64,000 nucleotides of DNA from an uncultured Bacteroides sp. (GTDB taxonomy: Bacteria; Bacteroidota; Bacteroidia; Bacteroidales; Bacteroidaceae): positions 66,130-130,129 of the forward strand of contig UQVZ01000003.1 in the NCBI GenBank assembly GCA_900544675.1, given 5' to 3'. Below are positions 44,499 through 52,767 of the stretch, piece by piece. The position numbers were made by a program, and so were the translations under genes. Numbering within the stretch: the first letter of the stretch is position 1; every line of letters begins with the position of its first letter. Below the pieces are notes generated by a model. That model was given only the letters and a program-made list of their open reading frames with translations. It was not told where the DNA came from and did not search any database.

Positions 44499-44864
44499 TT
44501 ATACTCCTAACACAATGTTTGCGTCTATATTCAATTTTTGGCTAATAGCTCTGGCAACCTTCAATGTCGGTTCGCATTTTCCGGAAATATAATCGCTCAG
44601 GCGTGAAGGACTTATTCCAATCAGTTTTGCCAACGATTTCTGGTTGAGTCCCATCTCATACATGCGAAGTTTAATGACATCGACAAGCTTAGGTTCTTCC
44701 AATGCAAAATGCTCATCCGAATAGTCGGCAACAAGATTGGAAAGCAGTTCCAGTTCTATGCTGTTCGGGTCATCCAACGGAGTTTCGTCCGTCACCAAAG
44801 GGAGTAATTCTTCTACCCTTTTCACTGCCCATTCGTATTGGGTTTTGTTTTCTATCTTTGTCAT
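44499..44864 (-). CDS. higA: HigA-type antitoxin with HTH domain
   Basis: A 121-residue protein. The N-terminal half (residues 1-65) is the acidic toxin-neutralising region seen in HigA/HTH_XRE antitoxins; the C-terminal half has a Cro/C1 helix-turn-helix, LRMYEMGLNQKSLAKLIGISPSRLSDYISGKCEPTLKVARAI. It is encoded 4 bp after the toxin stop, in the toxin-first order of higBA, and should bind the operon promoter to repress it. Confidence 0.88.
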   Translation of the reverse strand: MTKIENKTQYEWAVKRVEELLPLVTDETPLDDPNSIELELLSNLVADYSDEHFALEEPKLVDVIKLRMYEMGLNQKSLAKLIGISPSRLSDYISGKCEPTLKVARAISQKLNIDANIVLGV

Positions 44865-44868
44865 AGCC

Positions 44869-45165
44869 TTATATTTTAGAACAATCTACAATTTTATCAT
44901 ATTCTGAATGAGTGCCAATGAACCGAATATAAACAAATTTAATAGTGAACTTTATCACAACAATCAACCTGTAATTATTCCCTTTGATGTTGAAGACGTA
45001 ATGCTGGTTTCCTACGTTATCAACGCTATTAAAGGTCTTTTTTACATCAGCAAAACAAGTCCATTGACTCCTTTTTACGATAGTTGTCCACTCTTGTAAA
45101 GCGACCTTAGCGTCAGGATGCGCTTCTGCATATTCTTTTAATGCTTGTTCTGTAAATATTCGCAT
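44869..45165 (-). CDS. higB: HigB-type mRNA interferase toxin
   Basis: A 98-residue RelE/ParE-fold toxin of the HigB_toxin type that cleaves mRNA on the ribosome. Features are MRIFTEQALKEYAEAHPDAKVALQEW, then TFNSVDNVGNQHYVFNIKGNNYRLIVVIKF and VYIRFIGTHSEYDKID-like C-terminus, the standard layout. It lies upstream of the antitoxin on the same strand, behind a TACCTTTG -7 element at 45186-45193. Confidence 0.9.
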   Translation of the reverse strand: MRIFTEQALKEYAEAHPDAKVALQEWTTIVKRSQWTCFADVKKTFNSVDNVGNQHYVFNIKGNNYRLIVVIKFTIKFVYIRFIGTHSEYDKIVDCSKI

Positions 45166-45185
45166 TGCAATTCTATCTTTCAGTG

Positions 45186-45193
45186 CAAAGGTA
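45186..45193 (-). promoter_or_regulatory. -7 promoter element TACCTTTG of higBA
   Basis: TAnnTTTG match on the minus strand, about 21 bp before the toxin ATG. Confidence 0.55.
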
Positions 45194-45306
45194 CAAATAC
45201 AATTCTACTTTTCAAAATTTTATTTTGATATATAAAACTTAGAAGAATAGCGATACCCCGAAAGATACCGCTATTTTTTTGTTTGTATGCCTCTCTCCGA
45301 TTACCC

Positions 45307-46062
45307 TTACCCTCTTCTTCGGAATTCGGCACAGACAATAGCTGTGGCGATGGCTACATTCAGTGATTCGCTGGTTGTTCTTCCTTGCGGATAGTTGGGG
45401 ATATAAAGACGGTGGGTGATTTGTTGGGCAATCGACGGACTGATGCCGTTTCCTTCGTTTCCCATGACAATGATTCCATTCGTGGATAAGGTTTCCTCGT
45501 ACATGTTGTTCCCGTCTAAGAACGTGCCGAATACAGGTATGTTGGCTTGGGCTTGCTGACGGATGAACTCGGGCAAGTCGCAATAATGGAATTTCACGCG
45601 CGCAATGGCTCCCATGGTTGCCTGTACGGTCTTCGGATTGTAAATATCGGCTGTGCCTGGTGAGCAGAAAATGTGTTCGATGCCGAACCAGTCGGCTACT
45701 CGTGCGATCGTGCCTACGTTGCCCGGGTCTTGTACATCGTCCAGTGCTAAACATAAACTCTGCGCTGTCAGGTTCTCGTCCATTGTGTAATGAGGTTGTT
45801 CGAATACAGCCAACACCTCTTGCGGTGTTTTCTGCAGGCTGGCTCTTGACAGTTCGTCCGCGCTGACGGCGATGATTTCGTCCGCATGAATCCGGGGGTG
45901 TTGTTCCAGCCATTCTTCGGTGCCTACAATAAGTCGGCACGTGAAATGTCCTAACAGGTCGCCTACCAGTTTAGGTCCTTCCGCAATGAAGGCTTCTTCC
46001 GTCTTTCTGTTTTTTTTCAACTCAAGCGAGTGGATGTATTTGATTTTGTTTTTACTAAGCAT
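45307..46062 (-). CDS. TrmH/SpoU-family RNA 2'-O-methyltransferase
   Basis: A 251-residue SPOUT methyltransferase, start MLSKNKIKYIHSLELKKNRK chosen to fit the usual substrate-binding N-terminus (residues 1-95). The catalytic part contains LALDDVQDPGNVGTIARVADWFG (motif 1 with the Asn/Arg), IIVMGNEGNGIS (motif 2) and LYIPNYPQGRTTSESLNVAIATAIVCAEF (motif 3). Target is rRNA or tRNA ribose; which site is not visible. It is divergent from tamL, with back-to-back promoters. Confidence 0.92.
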   Translation of the reverse strand: MLSKNKIKYIHSLELKKNRKTEEAFIAEGPKLVGDLLGHFTCRLIVGTEEWLEQHPRIHADEIIAVSADELSRASLQKTPQEVLAVFEQPHYTMDENLTAQSLCLALDDVQDPGNVGTIARVADWFGIEHIFCSPGTADIYNPKTVQATMGAIARVKFHYCDLPEFIRQQAQANIPVFGTFLDGNNMYEETLSTNGIIVMGNEGNGISPSIAQQITHRLYIPNYPQGRTTSESLNVAIATAIVCAEFRRRG

Positions 46063-46096
46063 GTCCGTTCCGAATAAAAATAACAAATATTACAGA

Positions 46097-46104
46097 CAAA
46101 GCTA
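46097..46104 (-). promoter_or_regulatory. -7 promoter element TAGCTTTG of the methyltransferase gene
   Basis: TAnnTTTG match on the minus strand, about 35 bp before the chosen start, facing the tamL promoter. Confidence 0.5.
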
Positions 46105-46127
46105 AGAAGATATTTTCAATTATTCTC

Positions 46128-46135
46128 TATCTTTG
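46128..46135 (+). promoter_or_regulatory. -7 promoter element TATCTTTG of tamL
   Basis: TAnnTTTG match 34 bp before the tamL ATG. Confidence 0.6.
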
Positions 46136-46168
46136 CAGATAAAATTTGTATTCCTTCGGGCTTGATAT

Positions 46169-48484
46169 ATGAAAAAAACAGTTGTCATAAAATTCCTACT
46201 ACCGGTTGTCATGGCGTTATTGGCTGGATGTTCGGTCAATAAGTTCATACCCGAAGGGAGTTATCTGTTGGATAATATCAAGATAGAATCGGACAACAAA
46301 GAAGTCAAGCCGTCGCAGATGAGCCAGTATGTGCGCCAGTCATCCAATGCCAAATGGTTCAGCCTGGTCAAGCTCCCGATGTATATTTATAGCGCTTCGG
46401 GGTTGGATTCGACGAAGTGGATGAACCGTTTTTGGCGGAAGATAGGCGAGGCGCCTGTCATTTATAATCGCGGGGAAGCACAGGAAACGCGCGACGAGAT
46501 AGAGAAGGCCGTGCAGAATATGGGTTATATGGGAGCCGTTGTCGATATGCATGAAGTGCCGTCGGGCAACCGGATGAAGGTGTATTATTCCATCCGTTCG
46601 GGAGAGCCTTATAGCATCGACCGTCTGACATACGATATCCAGGACCGGAAGATAGCGGATTTCCTGGCAAAGGACTCGGTGCATTCCCGGCTGCATACAG
46701 GGATGCGTTTTGATGTAAACGTACTGGATGAGGAACGCCAGCGCATCACGCAGTATCTGCAGAACCGGGGGTATTACCGTTTCAATAAAGATTTCATTAC
46801 CTATCAGGCAGACACGATGCTGAATACGCATAAGGTGGGGCTGACCCTGAAATTGTCGCCTTACCGGCGCACGAAAGAAGATGCGCCGCAGCCTCATAAG
46901 CAATACACATTGCGCAATGTGCATTACGTATTGGGGGTGGATTTTTCCGAATTGTCGGAAGATGCCTTGCGTGGACTTGACTCAATCTGTTCCGATGGGG
47001 TAGGGCTGTATTATGAAGGCAAGTCTTTCTTACGGCCGAAGGTAGTGACTGATTACAATTATTTGCATCCGGGCGATATGTATCGCAGCCGTAATGTGCA
47101 GAATACTTATTCGGCGCTGGCACGCCTGTCGATTCTGAAATATTCGAATATCCGTTTCGATGAGGTGTATGAGCCCGGCGATTCTGCCCGTCTGGATGCC
47201 TATGTCTTTTTGTCGAAGAACAAGAACAAGTCATTGTCGTTCGAGATAGAGGGTACTAACTCGGCAGGTGATTTAGGGGCTGCCGCTTCTGTATCCTATA
47301 CACACCGCAATTTGTTTAAAGGGTCGGAAACATTTACCTTTAAATTGCGCGGGGCATACGAGGCGGTCAGCGGGCTGGAAGGATATGCCAACAGCCATTA
47401 CATGGAATACGGTGTGGAGAGCAGCATCAATTTCCCGGAGTTCATGTTCCCTTTCCTGTCTTCCGATTTCAAGCGCCGTATCCGGGCAACTTCGGAGGTC
47501 AGCGTGAAATATAACTGGCAGATTCGTCCGGAGTTCGAACGTACGCTGGCTTCGGCTGCCTGGAGTTACCGGTGGTCACGCAGGGGGAAAGCCACGCACC
47601 GTTTCGACCTGCTGGACATCAACTATATCTATATGCCTTATGTCTCGGACGCGTTCAATGAGTATCTCGACCGTATGGACCAGATCAATCCTTTGTTGCG
47701 CCATAGTTACGAAGATTTGTTCATTGTCCGTATAGGCTATACCTATACTTATAATAGCGCGGGCGGGGATGCCATGCAGGCAGCCAAGCGAAATTCTTAC
47801 TCTATCCGTTTCAACATCGAGGAGTCGGGCAACCTGCTTTACGGGCTTTCGCGCCTGGTGCATAAGAAACCGAAATACGGGGATGCCTATCAGTTGGCGA
47901 ATATCGACTTTGCACAATACGTAAAGATGGACATCGACGTGGCAAAGAATTTCGTGATTGATGACCGGAATTCGCTGGTGCTTCATGCCGGACTGGGTAT
48001 TGCCTGCCCGTATGGCAACTCGAAGAGTTTGCCTTTCGAGAAACTTTACTTCTCGGGCGGAGCCAACAGTGTGCGCGGCTGGCGTGTCCGTTCGTTGGGA
48101 CCGGGTTCTTACCGGGGAGACGGCAATACGATTGATTATGTCAATCACACGGGCGATATCAAACTCGACCTGAACATAGAATACCGCACGTACCTGTTTT
48201 GGAAACTGAACGGCGCTGTCTTTATCGATGCCGGTAATGTGTGGAATATCCGTGCGCAAGGAGAACAGACCGAAGGTGTCTTTAAGTTCAACCGCTTCTA
48301 CAAGCAGTTGGCGGTGGCATACGGGTTGGGTATCCGGTTCGACCTTGATTTCCTGATTCTGCGTTTCGACGGAGGTATGAAGGCTATTAATCCGATGTAC
48401 ACGGGCAAGGACCGTTATCCGATTGTCTCGCCTGATTTCAAACGGGATTTTGCTTTCCATTTTGCGGTGGGCTATCCTTTCTGA
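46169..48484 (+). CDS. tamL: TamL-type Omp85 outer-membrane assembly lipoprotein
   Basis: A 771-residue BamA/TamA relative with a lipobox (ALLAGC, Cys 21), the Bacteroidetes TamL form. After YLLDNIKIESDNKEVKPSQM come POTRA-like repeats (residues about 30-330), then the 16-strand barrel with FSGGANSVRGWRVRSLGPGSY, the VRGW motif of the Omp85 lid loop, and a terminal strand ending FAVGYPF. It helps insert outer-membrane proteins or move lipids with a TamB partner, which is not encoded in this window. Confidence 0.9.
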   Translation: MKKTVVIKFLLPVVMALLAGCSVNKFIPEGSYLLDNIKIESDNKEVKPSQMSQYVRQSSNAKWFSLVKLPMYIYSASGLDSTKWMNRFWRKIGEAPVIYNRGEAQETRDEIEKAVQNMGYMGAVVDMHEVPSGNRMKVYYSIRSGEPYSIDRLTYDIQDRKIADFLAKDSVHSRLHTGMRFDVNVLDEERQRITQYLQNRGYYRFNKDFITYQADTMLNTHKVGLTLKLSPYRRTKEDAPQPHKQYTLRNVHYVLGVDFSELSEDALRGLDSICSDGVGLYYEGKSFLRPKVVTDYNYLHPGDMYRSRNVQNTYSALARLSILKYSNIRFDEVYEPGDSARLDAYVFLSKNKNKSLSFEIEGTNSAGDLGAAASVSYTHRNLFKGSETFTFKLRGAYEAVSGLEGYANSHYMEYGVESSINFPEFMFPFLSSDFKRRIRATSEVSVKYNWQIRPEFERTLASAAWSYRWSRRGKATHRFDLLDINYIYMPYVSDAFNEYLDRMDQINPLLRHSYEDLFIVRIGYTYTYNSAGGDAMQAAKRNSYSIRFNIEESGNLLYGLSRLVHKKPKYGDAYQLANIDFAQYVKMDIDVAKNFVIDDRNSLVLHAGLGIACPYGNSKSLPFEKLYFSGGANSVRGWRVRSLGPGSYRGDGNTIDYVNHTGDIKLDLNIEYRTYLFWKLNGAVFIDAGNVWNIRAQGEQTEGVFKFNRFYKQLAVAYGLGIRFDLDFLILRFDGGMKAINPMYTGKDRYPIVSPDFKRDFAFHFAVGYPF

Positions 48485-48517
48485 TTTATTCTACTTAACA
48501 ATATATCAAACAACAGT

Positions 48518-48748
48518 ATGGACGATATTAAACATGTGTATACGAAAGAGGAACTACGCGAACTGGAGAACTGGTTCGAAGGTAAAGAGCTTCCACAAAG
48601 TTTAAGGCTGGACAAGGCTACTTATATTCCTAATCTGAAAGATACCTTGTCGCGTTTATGCCAGCAGGCAGATGTGTGTTACGAAAATCCAAAGATGCAA
48701 GGATGTATCCTTTTGCTGGAACGTATCAAGGCAAAACTGGAGGAATAA
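48518..48748 (+). CDS. Small conserved hypothetical protein
   Basis: A 76-residue protein, MDDIKHVYTKEELRELENWF... ending LLERIKAKLEE, mostly helical and charged, without signal peptide or membrane segment. Similar small proteins (possibly the DUF6965 group) recur in Bacteroides, but I cannot name a function. It follows tamL by 33 bp and ends just before a terminator, so it is probably its co-transcribed last gene. Confidence 0.7.
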   Translation: MDDIKHVYTKEELRELENWFEGKELPQSLRLDKATYIPNLKDTLSRLCQQADVCYENPKMQGCILLLERIKAKLEE

Positions 48749-48761
48749 GAATGTGGAAAAA

Positions 48762-48823
48762 GGAAGAGTGAAGAACGGTCGGTATAAGGAAACCGCCTGG
48801 CTCTTCACTCTTTCTTCTTTTTT
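48762..48823. terminator. Bidirectional terminator between convergent genes
   Basis: GGAAGAGTGAAGA (from 48762) pairs with the CTCTTCACTCTTTC arm at 48801-48814, followed by a T-run on the plus strand and preceded by an A-run that serves the minus strand. Confidence 0.7.
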
Positions 48824-49562
48824 ATTGGTCGAAATGTTGTTTGCGAAGCGTGTCTTTCAGCACTTTCGACATGGCTTCATTGCCTTCCCGGGTGTAGCGG
48901 ATGTCGGTGAAAATCTGTGCCAGGGTTTCTTTCTGGTTGATTTCGATAAAGTGCTTGTTTTCGGGCAACGACTCCTTGTAGGCATAAATGCGGTCGATGT
49001 CCTCTTGGGTATAGTCGTGATATTGCTCTTCATGGATGATGCCTTCCAGGGGAAGACGGTCGGGCTGAGGCGGACATTCGTCGGGATAGCCCACGGTGAT
49101 GGTTGCCAGCGGGATGACCAGTTCGGGCAGGTTCAGCACTTCGATAATCTGGTCCGGGTTATAGATGGTGGTGCCCAGGAAGCATGTGCCCAGTCCGGCG
49201 GCTTCGGCAAGGGTGCAGAAGTTTTGCGTCAGCATGATGGCATCGATGCTGGCGTTCATAAACGAGAGCAGGTTGTCGTATCCCGGTTCGGCTTTGCGCT
49301 GGCGGCACCATTTGCTGAAGCGGTTGAAGTCGGCGCAGAAGGTCAGCACCACGGGAGCTTCGGTCAGCATCGGCTGGTGGAAGTGTGCGGGTGCCAGCCG
49401 TTCTTTCATGGCCGGGTCGCGGGTGATGATGACACTGTAAAGCTGCATGTTGCCCATGGTCGGGGCGCGGAAAGCTTCTTCCAGCAGTCCGTTCAGCAAG
49501 TCGGACGGGATGTCGTCTTGCTTGTACTTGCGTATTGTACGTCTGTTTTTGATAGAATCCAT
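48822..49562 (-). CDS. NfsA/NfrA-like nitroreductase
   Basis: A 246-residue FMN-dependent oxidoreductase reducing nitro-aromatics or quinones with NAD(P)H. It starts MDSIKNRRTIRKYKQDDIP, the family opening with the FMN-contacting RRTIRKY, then LLEEAFRAPTMGNMQLYSV, ALA-type helix TQNFCTLAEAAGLGTCFLGTTI, and LPELVIPLATITVGYPDE. The stop lies inside the shared terminator. A -7 element TAACTTTG at 49587-49594 precedes it. Confidence 0.9.
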   Translation of the reverse strand: MDSIKNRRTIRKYKQDDIPSDLLNGLLEEAFRAPTMGNMQLYSVIITRDPAMKERLAPAHFHQPMLTEAPVVLTFCADFNRFSKWCRQRKAEPGYDNLLSFMNASIDAIMLTQNFCTLAEAAGLGTCFLGTTIYNPDQIIEVLNLPELVIPLATITVGYPDECPPQPDRLPLEGIIHEEQYHDYTQEDIDRIYAYKESLPENKHFIEINQKETLAQIFTDIRYTREGNEAMSKVLKDTLRKQHFDQ

Positions 49563-49586
49563 AATTCGATAGGTTTAGTTTGCAAG

Positions 49587-49594
49587 CAAAGTTA
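49587..49594 (-). promoter_or_regulatory. -7 promoter element TAACTTTG of the nitroreductase gene
   Basis: TAnnTTTG match on the minus strand 25 bp before the start codon. Confidence 0.55.
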
Positions 49595-49633
49595 GGAAAA
49601 AAACTCGATACTCCGTGCGGTTGGGCATTGTTT

Positions 49634-49741
49634 TCAGCCCTGTTTTGTTTCCCGTATGATTCTTGCCGGAACGCCTCCTACAATGACATTGTTTGGGTTT
49701 CCGATACGGCTTGCCTGCATACCTTGAGGTCGGATGCCTGA
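49634..49741 (-). pseudogene. C-terminal remnant of a hexapeptide-repeat acetyltransferase
   Basis: One minus-strand frame ends RIGNPNNVIVGGVPARIIRETKQG and then stops at 49634-49636. PNNVIVGGVPAR is the typical C-terminal turn of left-handed beta-helix sugar O-acetyltransferases. Upstream of about 49741 the frame no longer resembles the family and no start is present, so only the last 30 or so codons remain. Confidence 0.55.
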
Positions 49742-49889
49742 AATACGCCGAAACCTTCCATCGGCATTTCAACTCCGCTATGCAATCGAATTGAAAAGAA
49801 TGCCTATACGGATTCAGCTTGACAGGCAAGTTGATACGGAGGAGATTCAAGTCCAATCAGTCGTGCAATCGGTCTCACCGAAAGGGTAA

Positions 49890-50080
49890 AGTAATTGCGT
49901 CGGGCAGGACAAATAATAGCCTTGCCCGATGCAGCTGTTTGTTGTGCCCGACCCGGTTAATCAGGACTGGAGTTGTAGCCTGTCGGGATTGCAGTACTTC
50001 TATAGCAAGGACTGCAGTCCTTGCCTGTTGCGACTGGGCGAGTACTGGCTTGCATGGTACAATGCAAGCAGCAATACACG
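49890..50080. repeat. Hairpin-rich intergenic region with a diverged direct duplication
   Basis: It contains a perfect 18-bp palindrome CAAGGACTGCAGTCCTTG (50006-50023), GCTTGCAT/ATGCAAGC arms (50048-50069), a 15-bp imperfect inverted pair (49899-49913 with 49938-49952), and two related segments at 49963-49998 and 50008-50046. Open frames across it are short and unlike proteins. With the acetyltransferase remnant it makes a 555-bp gap without an intact gene. Confidence 0.5.
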
Positions 50081-50117
50081 GAAAGATGACAGCATTCTAT
50101 TGTCTTTTTCATCTTGG

Positions 50118-50771
50118 TTATAAGCTCCTGCCTAAGCGGTAGGCTTGCTGCGGATAATCCGTGTTGCGTACGCTTCCTGCCGTCCATACCCCTGCTGCCA
50201 CCACTTCGCCCACACTGGTCCAGCCGAGGTAATCCATCAGTGTATGATAATGCACCAGCATCGGTTCCGCCTCTTTCCGGGAAGTGTCGGCGTATGTCAT
50301 CAGGAAAGCGGCTTTCTTGTGCGCTCCTTTAATCTGTCCGTTGATGGCATAGAAGCGGTCTATCACCCGTTTCATCTGTGCCGAGATGCTGAAATAATAC
50401 ATCGGTGTGGCAAACACTACCATATCCGCCTCGATAAGGCGGGGACGTAGTTCCTGGAAGTCATCGTTGAAGATGCAAGGTCCGTCCATGCCGCACCGGT
50501 TGCAGGCACGGCAGGGTTCCACCTGTTTGAAGGCACAATCGAAACGGAACACTTCGTGCCCTTTTTCTTCCGCGCCCTTGATGAACTGTTCTGCCAGATA
50601 AGCGGAATTTCCGTTCTTACGGGGACTGCCCGTCAATACTACTATCTTCATTTTATCTGTTTTTGATTTGTTTCCGTTCAGATGATTGAAAGCCTGTACC
50701 AGCCCGGTGCCGGCAAGTGCCGTACCCAGGGTGGTCAGTACAGACTTTTTTAAGAAATCGCGACGCTCCAT
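50118..50771 (-). CDS. Flavodoxin-fold NAD(P)H-dependent FMN reductase with Tat-type leader
   Basis: A 217-residue protein. The leader MERRDFLKKSVLTTLGTALAGTGLVQA has a twin-arginine motif (RRDFLKK), suggesting folded export with bound flavin. The domain after residue 40 opens MKIVVLTGSPRKNGNSAYLAEQF (phosphate loop), has CRACNRCGMDGPC as in iron-sulfur flavoprotein-like reductases, and FATPMYYFSISAQMKRVIDR. It is the last gene of a four-gene operon with an aldo/keto reductase, flavin reductase and a small protein. Confidence 0.85.
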   Translation of the reverse strand: MERRDFLKKSVLTTLGTALAGTGLVQAFNHLNGNKSKTDKMKIVVLTGSPRKNGNSAYLAEQFIKGAEEKGHEVFRFDCAFKQVEPCRACNRCGMDGPCIFNDDFQELRPRLIEADMVVFATPMYYFSISAQMKRVIDRFYAINGQIKGAHKKAAFLMTYADTSRKEAEPMLVHYHTLMDYLGWTSVGEVVAAGVWTAGSVRNTDYPQQAYRLGRSL

Positions 50772-50783
50772 ACGCTCAACTTG

Positions 50784-51791
50784 TTAAAGTCCGGTCATCT
50801 TCTCCTGGTCTTCGGGATAACGTCCACCCAGGATTTCAATGCTGTCCAGATGCCGACGGATGTCTGCCAGTTCTTCAGCCGTGAAGCTGATGTCAGCCCC
50901 TCCGATGTTCTCCTTGATACGTTCGATGCGCTTGCTTCCCGGTATGGGAACAATCCACGGTTTCTGAGCCAATAGCCAGCCGATGGCGATGCGGGCAGGA
51001 GTGGTCTCTTTCCGCTTTGCCAGCTCTTCCACATACTCTACCAGCTCCATGTTGTGCTTCAGGTTGTCGCCCTGGAAACGAGGAATGACGGAACGGAAGT
51101 CGGTCTTGTCGAACTTTGTATCTTTATTGAAACGTCCGGTCAGCATCGCCTTGCCCAGCGGGCTGAACGGTACGAAACCGATGCCCAGTTCTTCCAGGGT
51201 AGGCAACAATTCGGCTTCGGGTTTGCGGTACCAAAGGGAATATTCGCTCTGCACAGCGGTCAGGGGACACACGGCATGCGCCCGGCGAACCGTGGCAGGA
51301 GCGGCTTCCGACAAGCCCCAGTGCAATACCTTGCCTTCCTTTATCAGTTCGCCTACGGTTTCGGCTACCGTCTCTATCGGCACGTTCGGGTCTACACGGT
51401 GCTGGTAATAGAGGTCGATGTGGTCAGTACGCAGGCGTCGCAACGAACCTTCCACGGCCTTGCGGATGGTTTCCGGACGGCTGGATAATGAAACAGGGCG
51501 TGCCGAAGTGCCCAGGTCAGGCGTTTCCGAGAGGTCGTAGCCGAACTTGGTGGCGATGACCACTTTGTCGCGCACCGGCTGAAGTGCTTCTCCTACGAGG
51601 TCTTCATTTTTGTAATAGCTGTACACTTCGGCTGTATCGAAGAAAGTCACACCCAAATCTACGGCTTCGCGCAGGGTGTGTATGGCATCTTTACGGTCGG
51701 GATAAGGGGGATAGCTTTGCGTAAACCCCATGCAACCCAGTCCTACGGCTGACACTTCCAGCCGGTCTTTTCCTAATGTTCTTGTTTTCAT
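50784..51791 (-). CDS. Aldo/keto reductase
   Basis: A 335-residue NADPH-dependent aldo/keto reductase (start MKTRTLGKDRLEVSAVGLGCMGF). The catalytic tetrad is visible: Asp and Tyr in FFDTAEVYSYYKNEDLVG, Lys in IATKFGYD, His in LYYQHRVDP. The NADP loop near the end is IPIPGSKRIERIKENIGG. It is closest in style to the reductase encoded at 57312-58343 (both LEVSAxGxGCMGF). It lies 12 bp upstream of the Tat flavoprotein and 2 bp after the flavin reductase. Confidence 0.92.
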   Translation of the reverse strand: MKTRTLGKDRLEVSAVGLGCMGFTQSYPPYPDRKDAIHTLREAVDLGVTFFDTAEVYSYYKNEDLVGEALQPVRDKVVIATKFGYDLSETPDLGTSARPVSLSSRPETIRKAVEGSLRRLRTDHIDLYYQHRVDPNVPIETVAETVGELIKEGKVLHWGLSEAAPATVRRAHAVCPLTAVQSEYSLWYRKPEAELLPTLEELGIGFVPFSPLGKAMLTGRFNKDTKFDKTDFRSVIPRFQGDNLKHNMELVEYVEELAKRKETTPARIAIGWLLAQKPWIVPIPGSKRIERIKENIGGADISFTAEELADIRRHLDSIEILGGRYPEDQEKMTGL

Positions 51792-51793
51792 AG

Positions 51794-52354
51794 TCATTTC
51801 TCCTTTCTGTATGTTTTTCCGAAACTGGTACATTTGCCGATGGTCTCACCTGTGCGCAGGTAGGTATAGTTCGGCATTTCGAACAGTACGGGTTTCAGTT
51901 TGTCGTAATCAGGCTTGCCTTTTTCGTTCAGGCAATCCTCATCTACATACGTATTCGTTATCTTGCAGATGAAGTTGTCGAAGGTGTCCGTCTCGTAATT
52001 GTCTACCACCTCACATTCCATAACCAGCGGGCTCTCGTCGATGACCGGAGTGCCTGCCTCGCCTGAGTGGTAAGCAAACCCGTCTGACTTATCGGCTTGC
52101 GAGCCGCTGACAGTGCCTACATAGTCGGCACGTTCCAGCATGGCTTCATTCACCATATTGACCGACACTTTGCCCGTCTGCTTGATGCCTTCGTTGGTAT
52201 AGTGCTTCTTGAAGAGGCTCAACATGATTTGGTCGTGCCCGATGATGCCCACGTGGGCGACGAGCAGCCAGTTTACTTTCCCGTTTACTTCTGTACCTAC
52301 GACCACTGCAGGGGTAGGATACAGCGCCAATGTGTTTCCGATGTTCTTCTTCAT
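51794..52354 (-). CDS. Flavin reductase-like (split-barrel FMN-binding) protein
   Basis: A 186-residue protein, start MKKNIGNTLALYPTPAVVVGTEVNGKVNWL; an in-frame start eleven codons upstream would overlap the previous gene. VVVGTEVNGKVNWLLVAHVGIIGHD and SVNMVNEAMLERADYVGTVSG fit the flavoredoxin/flavin-reductase domain, which binds FMN and reduces it with NAD(P)H. It probably supplies reduced flavin to the partner reductases of the operon. Confidence 0.87.
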   Translation of the reverse strand: MKKNIGNTLALYPTPAVVVGTEVNGKVNWLLVAHVGIIGHDQIMLSLFKKHYTNEGIKQTGKVSVNMVNEAMLERADYVGTVSGSQADKSDGFAYHSGEAGTPVIDESPLVMECEVVDNYETDTFDNFICKITNTYVDEDCLNEKGKPDYDKLKPVLFEMPNYTYLRTGETIGKCTSFGKTYRKEK

Positions 52355-52383
52355 TGTTTTTTCTCTTTTAAAATTGTTGTATG

Positions 52384-52599
52384 TCAATCTTCGGCTGTGC
52401 CTGACAGCCCTTTCAGTATTTCTATTTCATTTGGTTCCAAGGGGATGCATACATCTTTTGGAGTTGTTGCTTCAGCCTGTGGTTCCCCTATGTGAAGATA
52501 GTGTAAGAGTTGTTGTGGCGTGACGTTGTGGCGGTCTGCGATGAAGCACACCGCCTCGTCCGCATACAATTCTTTTAGGAAATCTGTCTTTTCGTTCAT
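52384..52599 (-). CDS. Small hypothetical protein, first gene of the operon
   Basis: A 71-residue protein MNEKTDFLKELYADEAVCFIADRHNVTPQQ... ending EPNEIEILKGLSGTAED. It is acidic, soluble and predicted helical, of a type often seen as a small leading gene beside oxidoreductases in Bacteroides. I do not know its role. It opens the operon 52599-50118, directly downstream of the -7 element at 52623 and the phased repeats at 52652. Confidence 0.65.
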   Translation of the reverse strand: MNEKTDFLKELYADEAVCFIADRHNVTPQQLLHYLHIGEPQAEATTPKDVCIPLEPNEIEILKGLSGTAED

Positions 52600-52622
52600 T
52601 GCTTTTTGTTTTTTATCTGGTG

Positions 52623-52630
52623 CAAAATTA
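52623..52630 (-). promoter_or_regulatory. -7 promoter element TAATTTTG of the leftward oxidoreductase operon
   Basis: TAnnTTTG match 22 bp from the operator pair at 52652. No TTTG is present at -33, suggesting activator dependence. Confidence 0.6.
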
Positions 52631-52651
52631 TGCCTGAACAGGGTTAATCTG

Positions 52652-52693
52652 TGTAACGATATGCTGGTAAAGTGTACCATTTTTACTGAAATG
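52652..52693 (-). promoter_or_regulatory. AraC-type operator pair, site 1
   Basis: TGTAACGATATG (52652) and TGTACCATTTTTAC (52673) are direct repeats 21 bp apart on the plus strand, in the gap between the AraC gene and the leftward operon. Motif, step and 22-bp distance to the -7 box recur at 56431 and 62645. Confidence 0.65.
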
Positions 52694-52728
52694 CCTGTAT
52701 GCAGGAAATCATTGTCGGCGAAATAGTT

Positions 52729-52736
52729 TATCTTTG
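52729..52736 (+). promoter_or_regulatory. -7 promoter element TATCTTTG of the AraC gene
   Basis: TAnnTTTG match about 32 bp before the chosen start; it excludes the longer in-frame start at 52699. Confidence 0.6.
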
Positions 52737-52767
52737 TAAGAGCGGAACAGAGATAAAGAGAAAAGAT

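Noticed and set aside
49819..50142. 107-codon plus-strand open frame with an apparent internal repeat
   Set aside because: The repeat comes from the palindrome-rich DNA, and the predicted protein is Cys/Arg-rich without a family; no promoter was seen.
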